From NCBI RefSeq assembly GCF_019656335.1, contig NZ_BPLZ01000017.1:1-64000 (forward strand): 64,000 bases of DNA, in the 5' to 3' direction. The DNA is from Pseudomonas sp. NCCP-436. GTDB lineage: Bacteria > Pseudomonadota > Gammaproteobacteria > Pseudomonadales > Pseudomonadaceae. The notes under the pieces are model-generated. The model was not told where the DNA came from. It did not search any database and saw nothing but the letters and a program-made list of their open reading frames with translations. Made by a program: the position numbers and the translations under genes. Shown here piece after piece: positions 20,011 through 28,059 of this stretch (its first letter is position 1; each line of letters begins with the position of its first letter).

Positions 20011-22005
20011 ATGTCGCTCTTCAAACCGGTTCTGGCGTTGATGAATCGCGCACGCTACGCACACAAGTTCCTGCTGATCCTGACCCTGTTCATGCTGCCG
20101 TACTGCTGGCTGTCCTGGAGCAAGCTGGCGGAAGTGAAGGCCACCCTGGAACAGTCGCAGCACCAGTTGGAAGGGTTGCAGGCTCTCGAACGCTACCTGC
20201 CGGTCTACCGCCTGGCCCAGGAACATGTCGGCATGCAGGTGATCGGCTACGCCCGCAACAAGGAAGACGCTATCCAGATCACCAGACAACGAGGCCAGGA
20301 GCTCAACGGTCGCATTCATGAACTCAACGCTCTGCTGGCAACCAGTACCTTCGCAGCCATGCAGGTGCCCGAGCGCGAAACGGAACCGGCCAATGATCGC
20401 AAACTGGCGATGCAGGGACTCGGCGCCCAGGTGATCGGGCATATGGCCACGCTCACTGGCTGGTCCGGCAACCTGCGCGAAATCGCCACCCTCTCACAGC
20501 TCAGCCAGGACAGCGACCCACGCATCTACCGCAACGTCGACATGCTATTCAACCATTGGCTGCCGCTGTACGACGCGCTAACCATGACCCGTACCTATGC
20601 CGCCTACACCACCGCCTACGGCTTCCTCGAAGCCTCGGCCCGAACCACCATCGCCAGCCAACTCGATACTCTGCAACGCTTCGCCAATGAGCCCGCCGTC
20701 GGCGACGGCCAGGCGCAGCAGTTGATGCAAGCCGCAGCCCAAAGCGCAGCACAGCGCTATCAAAGCGAAATCGTCAACACCTACACGCGCAGCGGCTACT
20801 TCAACCAGAATGCAATGGAGCAATGGTTACAGCGTTTCGATGCCTACTCATCCGAAGTGGCCGACCTGGAAAAAGCCGGCGAACTGCTGCTGGAGGAAAT
20901 CTCCACCGTCCTGCAGGAACGCACCGACAGTAACTACAGGGCACTACTGACCTGGGCCGGCATCCTGCTTCTGGTGGTGTTCATCCTGGTGTACCTGTTC
21001 GGAGGTTTCTACCTCTCGGTGCACGGCGCCATCCGAGATCTCAGCAGTGCGACCCGACGCATGGCCGAAGGCGATCTGCGTCAGCCGGTGGAAACTGCCG
21101 CTCGCGATGAACTGGGTGATCTGGCGGCGGACTTCAACGCGATGCAGCGCCGCATGAGTGAATTGATCGCAGAAGTAGCACGCTTCTCCGAAACCACCCG
21201 AAACAAGGCTCAGAGCGCCAGCGACAGCGCCACCACCAGCCAGCACAGTGTCGAACGCCAGGCCGCCGAACTGGAGCTGATCGCCACTTCGATGAGCGAG
21301 CTGGTCAGCAACGTTCAGGAGGTCAGCCGCAACTCCCACGACACTGCGGCGCGGGCCGGCAACGCCGGAGAAAGCTGCCACGAAGGGCGTCACCAGGTGG
21401 AGGAGGCCGTAGCTCGCATCAACCGCCTGTTCAACGAGATGGATGACTCCATTGAGGCCATCACTTCGGTGGAACAGGAAAGCGAAGCCATCACCCAGGC
21501 TGTGGATTTGATCAAAAGCGTAGCGGCGCAGACCAACCTGCTGGCACTTAATGCCGCCATCGAAGCCGCTCGTGCCGGCGAACAGGGTCGTGGCTTCGCC
21601 GTGGTCGCCGACGAGGTACGCAGCCTGGCCATCCGCTCCCACGAACTGACCGGCGAGATCGAGCGGAACATCAGCCGCCTGCGCCAACAGATTGAGAAGG
21701 CGGTCAAAGTCATCAGCGACAGTCATACGAGCGCGGCCGACAGCGTAGAGCAGATCACCCGAACCGCGCATATTTTCGAGCAGATCACCGACGGGATCGA
21801 GCAGATCATCGATCACAATGTGCAAATCGCTTCCGCCGCCGAGCAACAGACCGCCGTCGTACAGGGCGTCGAGCAGAACATCCTGAAACTCAAGCAGCTC
21901 AGCGATGACAACGCCCGTGAGGCGCAAAACACCGTAAACGTCAGCGCCGAACTAACCTATATGACCCGTGACCTGCATGGACTGATTGCTCACTTCAAGG
22001 CATGA
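20011..22005 (+). CDS. Methyl-accepting chemotaxis protein
   Basis: This is an inner-membrane chemoreceptor of 664 residues. TM1 is at about 17-36, followed by a long all-helical periplasmic region (to about 310), TM2 (about 313-335), HAMP and the cytoplasmic signalling hairpin. The tip carries [20 protein letters not shown] followed by FAVVADEVR. Adaptation-region glutamates and glutamines flank it. There is no C-terminal CheR-binding pentapeptide (it ends LIAHFKA). The helical periplasmic domain is not a dCache or PAS sensor by eye. Ligand unknown. It stands alone, with GAGG before ATG. Confidence 0.92.
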   Translation: MSLFKPVLALMNRARYAHKFLLILTLFMLPYCWLSWSKLAEVKATLEQSQHQLEGLQALERYLPVYRLAQEHVGMQVIGYARNKEDAIQITRQRGQELNGRIHELNALLATSTFAAMQVPERETEPANDRKLAMQGLGAQVIGHMATLTGWSGNLREIATLSQLSQDSDPRIYRNVDMLFNHWLPLYDALTMTRTYAAYTTAYGFLEASARTTIASQLDTLQRFANEPAVGDGQAQQLMQAAAQSAAQRYQSEIVNTYTRSGYFNQNAMEQWLQRFDAYSSEVADLEKAGELLLEEISTVLQERTDSNYRALLTWAGILLLVVFILVYLFGGFYLSVHGAIRDLSSATRRMAEGDLRQPVETAARDELGDLAADFNAMQRRMSELIAEVARFSETTRNKAQSASDSATTSQHSVERQAAELELIATSMSELVSNVQEVSRNSHDTAARAGNAGESCHEGRHQVEEAVARINRLFNEMDDSIEAITSVEQESEAITQAVDLIKSVAAQTNLLALNAAIEAARAGEQGRGFAVVADEVRSLAIRSHELTGEIERNISRLRQQIEKAVKVISDSHTSAADSVEQITRTAHIFEQITDGIEQIIDHNVQIASAAEQQTAVVQGVEQNILKLKQLSDDNAREAQNTVNVSAELTYMTRDLHGLIAHFKA

Positions 22006-22104
22006 CCGGCTCGCTCGAATCGGTGCTGGGTGGTGAGGTTTTCCCCACCGCCAGCCCCGGGTAATCTGTGCAGACGCGACAGCTCAACCCAGCCTGGAAC
22101 CGCC

Positions 22105-22767
22105 ATGACCGTCAATCCCAACGACCACAACACGTCCGGCAAGCCCGCCGGACGAATCCGCCAGAAGAATGAGCAGGCCATCATCAAGGCTGCCGAAGAA
22201 GAGTTCGCCCGCCACGGTTTCAAGGGCACCAGCATGAACACCATCGCGCAGAATGCCGGTCTGCCCAAGGCCAATCTGCATTACTACTTCACCAACAAAC
22301 TGGGTCTGTACCTGGCGGTATTGCGCAACATCCTCGAACTCTGGGACAGCGCCTTCAACAACCTGAGCGTCGATGACGATCCAGCCGAAGCACTGGAACG
22401 CTATATCCGCGCCAAGATGGAATTCTCCCGCCGCTACCCCAAGGCCTCGCGCATCTTCGCCATGGAAGTGATCAGCGGCGGCCAGTACCTGTCGCAATAT
22501 TTCAATCAGGACTACCTGGAGTGGTTCCGTGGCCGCGCCTCAGTGTTCGATGCCTGGATCGCCGCTGGCAGAATGGCGCCGGTCGACCCTATGCACCTGA
22601 TATTCCTGCTCTGGAGCAGCACCCAGCACTACGCCGATTTCGCCACCCAGATCTGCCGCGTCAAGCAGTGCTCGCGACTGACCCGGGAGGACTTCGACCA
22701 GGCTGCCGATCAACTGGTCAAAATCATCCTGCGCGGCTGCGGCCTCGAACCTGTCACCCGGACGTAA
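22105..22767 (+). CDS. TetR-family regulator, RutR-like C-terminal domain
   Basis: The 220-residue product has a TetR HTH at about residues 20-70 (FARHGFKGTSMNTIAQNAGL, then LHYYFTNKLGLY). Its ligand domain resembles the YcdC/RutR group (TetR_C_3 type), containing RIFAMEVISGGQYL and WSSTQHYADFATQI. RutR senses pyrimidines in E. coli, but the ligand here is unknown. The start at 22105 was chosen because earlier codons extend into non-homologous sequence. It precedes the phoX-type gene by 58 bp on the same strand and may be co-transcribed. Confidence 0.85.
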   Translation: MTVNPNDHNTSGKPAGRIRQKNEQAIIKAAEEEFARHGFKGTSMNTIAQNAGLPKANLHYYFTNKLGLYLAVLRNILELWDSAFNNLSVDDDPAEALERYIRAKMEFSRRYPKASRIFAMEVISGGQYLSQYFNQDYLEWFRGRASVFDAWIAAGRMAPVDPMHLIFLLWSSTQHYADFATQICRVKQCSRLTREDFDQAADQLVKIILRGCGLEPVTRT

Positions 22768-22825
22768 CCGCTTCGTCATCAGCGCATCCTAAGCTGCTCT
22801 CCACCTTTGGAGGAGAGTGGCCCAC

Positions 22826-24706
22826 ATGCACCATAACGAACCCACGGATCTGCAGCGCCTGGCCCTGAGCCGGCGCCGCTTCATCGGCTGTGGCGCCCTG
22901 GCTGGCGCCGCTCTGTTTCTCGCCGGCACCCCGCTTGGCCGCAGCGCCCTGGCCAGGACTGCCACCAGTACGCCACTACTGGGCTTTGCCAATGTCGCTG
23001 CCAGCACCGCCGACACCATCACCCTGCCGCCCGGCTATCGCTTCGACGTACTGATCAGCTGGGGCCAGCCACTGCATGCCGACTCGGTTAATTACCGTGG
23101 CGACGGTAGTCACACGGCAGCCGAACAGTTGGGTCAGTTCGGCGAGAACAACGACGGCATGAGTCTGTTCCCCTGGCCGGACGATCCTGACCGGGCGCTG
23201 ATGGCGATCAACAACGAATATTGCAACTATCCCTATCTGCTGCAGCACGGCCAGTCGCCGCAGTCACTGGAGGATGTGCGCAAGGCGCAGGCGGCGGTTG
23301 GCGTTACCGTCATCGAAGTGCGTCGCGACTCTAACGGAGCCTGGCGCTTCGTCCAGGGTTCACCCTACAACCGGCGCCTCCATGCCAATCTGCCGATGGC
23401 CTTCGGCGGCCCGGCGCGCGGTCATGAGCTGCTCCGCACGGAGGCCGACCCCGAGGGCGTGGCGCCGATCGGCACCTTCCAGAACTGCGCCAACGGCATG
23501 ACTCCCTGGGGCACCTACCTCACCTGCGAGGAAAACTTCAGCGATTGCTTCGGCAGCCGCGATCCACAGCTGGCGCTGACCCCGGCGCAGAAGCGTTACA
23601 GCGTCAAACTAGATGGCGCCAGCGACAACCGCTGGCACCTGTACGACGAGCGCTTCGACATCGCCCGTCATCCCAACGAGCTGAACCGCCATGGCTGGGT
23701 GGTGGAGATCGATCCGTTCGATCCGCAGTCCACACCAGTCAAGCGCACAGCTTTGGGCCGTTTCAAACATGAGAACGCCGCCATCACCCTCAGCCGCGAC
23801 GGCCGCGTGGTGGTTTACATGGGCGACGACGAGCGCGGTGAGTTCATCTACAAATTCGTCAGCCGTGACCGCTTCCAGCCTTCCAATGCCGCTGCCAACC
23901 GCCAGTTGCTGGATCACGGCGACCTCTATGTGGCCTGCCTTGACGGCCAGTCCCTGCAGCCTCGCGGAGAGGGTCGCTGGATCCGCCTGCGCTTCGGCGA
24001 AAACGGCCTGACTCCGGAAAACGGCTTCTCCGACCAGGGCGAGGTGCTCATCCATGCCCGTGCCGCCGGCAGCCAGGTCAGCGCCACCCGCATGGACAGG
24101 CCGGAGTGGATCGCCGTCAGTCCCGTCGACGGACAGGTCTACTGCACCCTGACCAACAACGTCCAGCGCGGCAGCGAAGGCCAGCCACTGGACGGTGCCA
24201 ACCCGCGCGCCAACAACCTCTACGGACAGATCCTGCGCTGGCGCGAAGACGGCGACGATGCCGCCGCCGAAAGCTTCAGCTGGGATCTGTTCGTGATTGC
24301 CGGCAACCCGGTCGTACATCCGGGCAGCAGAAATGCCGGTTCGGCCAACATCGACGCCGACAACATGTTCAACAGCCCGGACGGGCTGGCCTTCGACCCG
24401 GACGGCCGGTTGTGGATCCAGACTGACGGCAACTACAGCAACAGCGGTGACTACGCCGGCATGGGTAACAACCAGATGCTCTGCGCGGATCCGCTCAGTG
24501 GTGAAATCCGTCGTTTCCTGGTCGGTCCGGTGGGCTGCGAGATCACCGGCGTGGCCTTCGCGGCGGACAGGCGCGCCATGTTCATCGGCGTGCAGCATCC
24601 AGGTGAAGGCGGCGGCTCCAGCTTCCCGGATCACCGGCCGGAGATGCGTCCACGCTCCTCGGTGGTGGTCATCCGCCGCGACGACGGCGGCATCATCGGC
24701 GCATGA
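22826..24706 (+). CDS. PhoX-family (DUF839) alkaline phosphatase, Tat-exported
   Basis: The 626-residue protein has a Tat signal (SRRRFIGCGALAGAALFL at about residues 12-29) and the DUF839/PhoX beta-propeller fold. PhoX enzymes are Ca/Fe-dependent periplasmic phosphatases that release phosphate from phosphomonoesters. Recognisable parts are FGENNDGMSLFPW, NCANGMTPWGTYLTCEENF and DGLAFDPDGRLWIQTDGNYS. The ATG at 22826 was chosen because GGAGGAG lies 10 nt upstream. A GTG at 22817 is too close to it. No Pho box was identified. Some DUF839 proteins have no proven phosphatase activity. Confidence 0.9.
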   Translation: MHHNEPTDLQRLALSRRRFIGCGALAGAALFLAGTPLGRSALARTATSTPLLGFANVAASTADTITLPPGYRFDVLISWGQPLHADSVNYRGDGSHTAAEQLGQFGENNDGMSLFPWPDDPDRALMAINNEYCNYPYLLQHGQSPQSLEDVRKAQAAVGVTVIEVRRDSNGAWRFVQGSPYNRRLHANLPMAFGGPARGHELLRTEADPEGVAPIGTFQNCANGMTPWGTYLTCEENFSDCFGSRDPQLALTPAQKRYSVKLDGASDNRWHLYDERFDIARHPNELNRHGWVVEIDPFDPQSTPVKRTALGRFKHENAAITLSRDGRVVVYMGDDERGEFIYKFVSRDRFQPSNAAANRQLLDHGDLYVACLDGQSLQPRGEGRWIRLRFGENGLTPENGFSDQGEVLIHARAAGSQVSATRMDRPEWIAVSPVDGQVYCTLTNNVQRGSEGQPLDGANPRANNLYGQILRWREDGDDAAAESFSWDLFVIAGNPVVHPGSRNAGSANIDADNMFNSPDGLAFDPDGRLWIQTDGNYSNSGDYAGMGNNQMLCADPLSGEIRRFLVGPVGCEITGVAFAADRRAMFIGVQHPGEGGGSSFPDHRPEMRPRSSVVVIRRDDGGIIGA

Positions 24707-24771
24707 AGCGGGCGGTACGGTAACGCCCGTCGGATATACTGACGGGCGTTGTTCACTGTCGATAGCCGCCC

Positions 24772-25356
24772 ATGCCCAGCACCCTGCTCGCCCCCTGTCA
24801 GTACCGCGAGGAAATCCGCAAAAGCCGCTTTCTCGCCCTCGCAGCTCCAGTGGCCAGTGCCGCCGAGGCCCAAGCTTTCATCGAAACCCATGGCGACCGA
24901 AGCGCCTCGCACAACTGCTGGGCCTGGAAAGTGGGCAACCAGTACCGTTTCAACGACGACGGCGAACCAGGCGGCACCGCCGGCCGGCCGATACTGACTG
25001 CCATCGAGGGGCAGGACTGCGATCAGGTAGTGGTGCTGGTAATCCGCTGGTACGGCGGCATTCAGCTCGGCACCGGCGGTCTGGCCCGCGCCTATGGCGG
25101 CAGCGCAGCGAAGTGCCTGCAGGCCGGCGAGCGCCGCGAACTGGTGCTGCGCCAGCCCTTCACCTGCCACCTGCAGTTTGCCGAACTGGCACCGTTCAAG
25201 GCTCGTCTGAACGAGTTCGACAGCCGCCTAGAAAGCGAGGACTACGACGCCAATGGCGCCCACCTGCAATTGGCCGTGGTAGCCACCGAACGTGAACGCC
25301 TGGAACGGCTGCTGGCCGACATCAGCCGTGGTCGCGCGCAACTGCAGGCACTCTGA
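24772..25356 (+). CDS. YigZ/IMPACT-family protein
   Basis: The 194-residue product has the UPF0029/IMPACT N-terminal domain (FNDDGEPGGTAGRPIL near residues 62-77 and VIRWYGGIQLGTGGLARAYG) and a short ferredoxin-like C-terminal domain. Eukaryotic IMPACT binds GCN1. Bacterial YigZ is thought to bind nucleic acid or ribosome-associated partners, but its role is unsettled. The start MPSTLLAPCQYREEIRKSRF is the usual family N-terminus. Confidence 0.93.
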   Translation: MPSTLLAPCQYREEIRKSRFLALAAPVASAAEAQAFIETHGDRSASHNCWAWKVGNQYRFNDDGEPGGTAGRPILTAIEGQDCDQVVVLVIRWYGGIQLGTGGLARAYGGSAAKCLQAGERRELVLRQPFTCHLQFAELAPFKARLNEFDSRLESEDYDANGAHLQLAVVATERERLERLLADISRGRAQLQAL

Positions 25357-25516
25357 CGTTCTGCACGACTTACGCAATCTTCCACTTCTCCAATGCTTGC
25401 CGAGCGGAGCCTGCGCGGTTATCGTGGCACGCGCCTCGCAGCGAGCGCACCTGGATCAGCAGACAGGGTCAACACTGAGCTGGCTTACCTGACATCAACC
25501 TCAGAGGAGCCTGCTC

Positions 25517-26872
25517 ATGGCAGCTACCCGTATCTGGATCAGCAATCCGCTGGCCATCTTCACCGCCAACGACCAAGACGCCAGCGGCGGCCTGGTGATC
25601 GAAAATGACCGCATCGTCGAGCTGCTCGGCGCCGGTCAGCGCCCTGCCCACCCCTGTACACAGCACTTCGACGCCCGCGAACACGTCGTACTGCCAGGCC
25701 TGATCAATACCCATCACCATTTCTATCAGACCCTTACCCGTGCCTGGGCTCCAGTGGCCAGCCAGCCCCTGTTCCCCTGGCTGCAGGCGCTCTATCCGGT
25801 GTGGGCACGGCTGACCGCCGAGCAACTGGAACTGGCCAGCCAGGTAGCGCTGGCCGAACTGCTGCTATCGGGCTGTACCACCGCGGCAGACCATCACTAC
25901 CTGTTCCCGGACGGCCTGGAGCAGGCTATCGACGTACAGGTAGAAGTCGTGCGCAAGCTGGGCATGCGGGCAATGCTCAGCCGTGGCTCGATGAGTCTGG
26001 GCGAGGCGGACGGCGGGCTGCCGCCACAGCATACGGTGCAGGACGCCGAAGTCATTCTCAGCGACAGCCAGAGACTGATCCAGCGCTACCACGAACGTGG
26101 CGACGGAGCCCAAATCCAGATCGCCCTGGCGCCCTGCTCTCCCTTCTCGGTAACCCGCGAGATCATGCGAGCCAGTGCCGAACTGGCAGAACAGGAGGAC
26201 GTGCGCCTGCACACTCACCTGGCCGAAACCCTGGACGAGGAAGCCTTCTGCCTGCGCCAATTCGGACTGCGTACAGTGGACTATCTGGACAGCGTCGGCT
26301 GGCTCGGCCCGCGCACCTGGCTGGCTCATGGGATTCACTTCGACGAACAGGAAATCGCCCGCCTCGGCGCCGCCGGCACCGGCATCTGTCACTGCCCCAG
26401 CTCCAACATGCGCCTGGCCTCGGGTATCTGCCCGATGGATGCACTGGAAGCCGCCGGCGCACCGGTCGGACTGGGTGTAGACGGTTCAGCCTCCAACGAC
26501 GCTTCCAATCTGATCCTCGAAGCGCGTCAGGCCCTGCTTCTGCAACGCCTGCGCTACGGTGCCGCCGCCATCACTCCGGAACGGGTTCTGGGCTGGGCCA
26601 CTCGGGGCTCGGCACGCCTGCTGGGGCGCCACGATATCGGAGAACTGACCCCAGGAAAACAGGCCGACCTGGCATTGTTCCGCCTCGACGAGCTGCGTTT
26701 CTCCGGCAGCCACGACCCGCTTGCTGCCCTGCTGCTGTGTGGTGCGGACCGCGCCGACCGGGTGATGGTCGGCGGCCGCTGGCGAGTGCTCGACGGGCAG
26801 ATCGAAGGCCTCGACGTGGCCCGCCTGCAGGCTCTGCACCGCCAGGCCGCAAGCAAACTGCTGACTGCCTGA
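25517..26872 (+). CDS. 8-Oxoguanine deaminase (amidohydrolase family)
   Basis: This is a zinc-dependent amidohydrolase of the AtzA/TrzN-like subgroup, 451 residues. The metal site is visible: the HxH motif in NTHHHFYQTLTRA at residues 66-68, then LHTHLAET, LAHGIHF and the late Asp in GVDGSASNDASN. The segment CTTAADHHYLFPDG and overall length match Pseudomonas 8-oxoguanine deaminase, which hydrolyses the oxidised base to urate. Hydroxyatrazine-type deaminases are the close alternative. ATG 25517 follows GAGG(AG). Confidence 0.82.
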   Translation: MAATRIWISNPLAIFTANDQDASGGLVIENDRIVELLGAGQRPAHPCTQHFDAREHVVLPGLINTHHHFYQTLTRAWAPVASQPLFPWLQALYPVWARLTAEQLELASQVALAELLLSGCTTAADHHYLFPDGLEQAIDVQVEVVRKLGMRAMLSRGSMSLGEADGGLPPQHTVQDAEVILSDSQRLIQRYHERGDGAQIQIALAPCSPFSVTREIMRASAELAEQEDVRLHTHLAETLDEEAFCLRQFGLRTVDYLDSVGWLGPRTWLAHGIHFDEQEIARLGAAGTGICHCPSSNMRLASGICPMDALEAAGAPVGLGVDGSASNDASNLILEARQALLLQRLRYGAAAITPERVLGWATRGSARLLGRHDIGELTPGKQADLALFRLDELRFSGSHDPLAALLLCGADRADRVMVGGRWRVLDGQIEGLDVARLQALHRQAASKLLTA

Positions 26873-26943
26873 GCCGACAAAACGGGAGGGAGGCGGCACT
26901 TTCCTGCTAGACTGCCAACCTCCCCGTTGACGAGTTGCCGCGC

Positions 26944-27960
26944 ATGCCCGCTCTTGACCAGGCGCTGCGCGCCGCCTTCGATGCCCGCCGCCCTCTGCTG
27001 GAGCAGTTGCATGCCCAGCAAACCGACTGCTACCGCCTGTTCCACGGCAGCCAGGAGGGCGCCCCCGGCCTGACCGTCGACCGCTACGGCCCACAGTTGC
27101 TGGTACAGAGTTTTCACCAAACGCTGGATACAACAGCACTGCACAGCCTGGCCGATACCGTCCAGACACAGCTCGGCCAGCCACTGCTACTGGTTTACAA
27201 CGACCGTTCCCAGCGCAACTCGCGCATCGATCGTGCAACTGCCGGTTTCGTCCCCGAGGCGGCAGCCCTGGCGGATCTCGAAGGCCGCGAATGGGGCCTG
27301 CGCTACCGCGTGCGCGGCCGTCACTCCGGCCAGGATCCACTGCTCTTTCTCGATCTGCGCAACGCTCGTGGCTGGATCAGTAAGCACGCTGCCGGCCGAT
27401 CCGTACTGAACCTGTTTGCCTACACCTGCGGTGTCGGCCTGTGCGCGGCCGCCGGCGGAGCCAGTGAAGTGGTCAACCTGGACTTTGCCCGTGGCAATCT
27501 GGCAGTTGGCCGTGAGAATGCCGAGCTGAACCCGGAGCTGCCGGCCATGCAGTTCATCCAGTCCGACTACTTCCCGGCCATCCGCCAGTTGGCAGGGCTG
27601 CCGGTCAGCAGCCGCCGCGGCCACAAACTGCCAGCCTACCCCCGCCTGCAGCCACGTCAGTTCGAGCTGGTGTTCCTCGACCCGCCGGCCTGGGCCAAGA
27701 GCCCCTTCGGCACAGTGGATCTGCTGCGCGACTACCAGAGTCTGCTCAAGCCAGCCCTGCTCGCCACCGCCGAGGGTGGCACCCTGGTGTGCTGCAACAA
27801 CCTGGCGAAGGTAGACATGGACGACTGGCGCCAACAGGTGCTGCGCTGTGCCGAAAAACTCGGACGCCCTGTACGTGACTGCCAGGTGATAGCTCCGGCC
27901 GACGACTTCCCCTCCCGCGATGCCAGACCGCCTCTGAAGACTCTGGTGCTGCAGCTCTGA
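26944..27960 (+). CDS. Class I SAM-dependent rRNA cytosine methyltransferase, RlmI-like
   Basis: The 338-residue product is a Rossmann methyltransferase of the RlmI group (23S rRNA m5C), with SAM motif VLNLFAYTCGVGLCAAAGGA and catalytic-type motif LVFLDPPAWAKSPFGT. The N-terminal part has GLTVDRYGPQLLVQ but appears to lack a full PUA domain, making it shorter than E. coli RlmI (about 396 residues). The start is uncertain: TTG 26935 or ATG 26944. A related O-methyltransferase role on another RNA is possible. Confidence 0.82.
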   Translation: MPALDQALRAAFDARRPLLEQLHAQQTDCYRLFHGSQEGAPGLTVDRYGPQLLVQSFHQTLDTTALHSLADTVQTQLGQPLLLVYNDRSQRNSRIDRATAGFVPEAAALADLEGREWGLRYRVRGRHSGQDPLLFLDLRNARGWISKHAAGRSVLNLFAYTCGVGLCAAAGGASEVVNLDFARGNLAVGRENAELNPELPAMQFIQSDYFPAIRQLAGLPVSSRRGHKLPAYPRLQPRQFELVFLDPPAWAKSPFGTVDLLRDYQSLLKPALLATAEGGTLVCCNNLAKVDMDDWRQQVLRCAEKLGRPVRDCQVIAPADDFPSRDARPPLKTLVLQL

Positions 27961-28059
27961 GCCACATCAGCGGATAATTTCAGCCCTCCCCACGACTGGA
28001 ACCGAACCGTCGTGCCATACTCCAAGACATCTTCTCGTCCGGATAGATGTTGCCAAGCC

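Noticed and set aside
20944..21927. 327-codon open frame on the minus strand
   Set aside because: Antisense to the chemoreceptor signalling domain, one of the most conserved parts of that family.
23609..24634. 341-codon open frame on the minus strand
   Set aside because: Antisense to the PhoX-type gene, which has a Tat signal and family motifs throughout.
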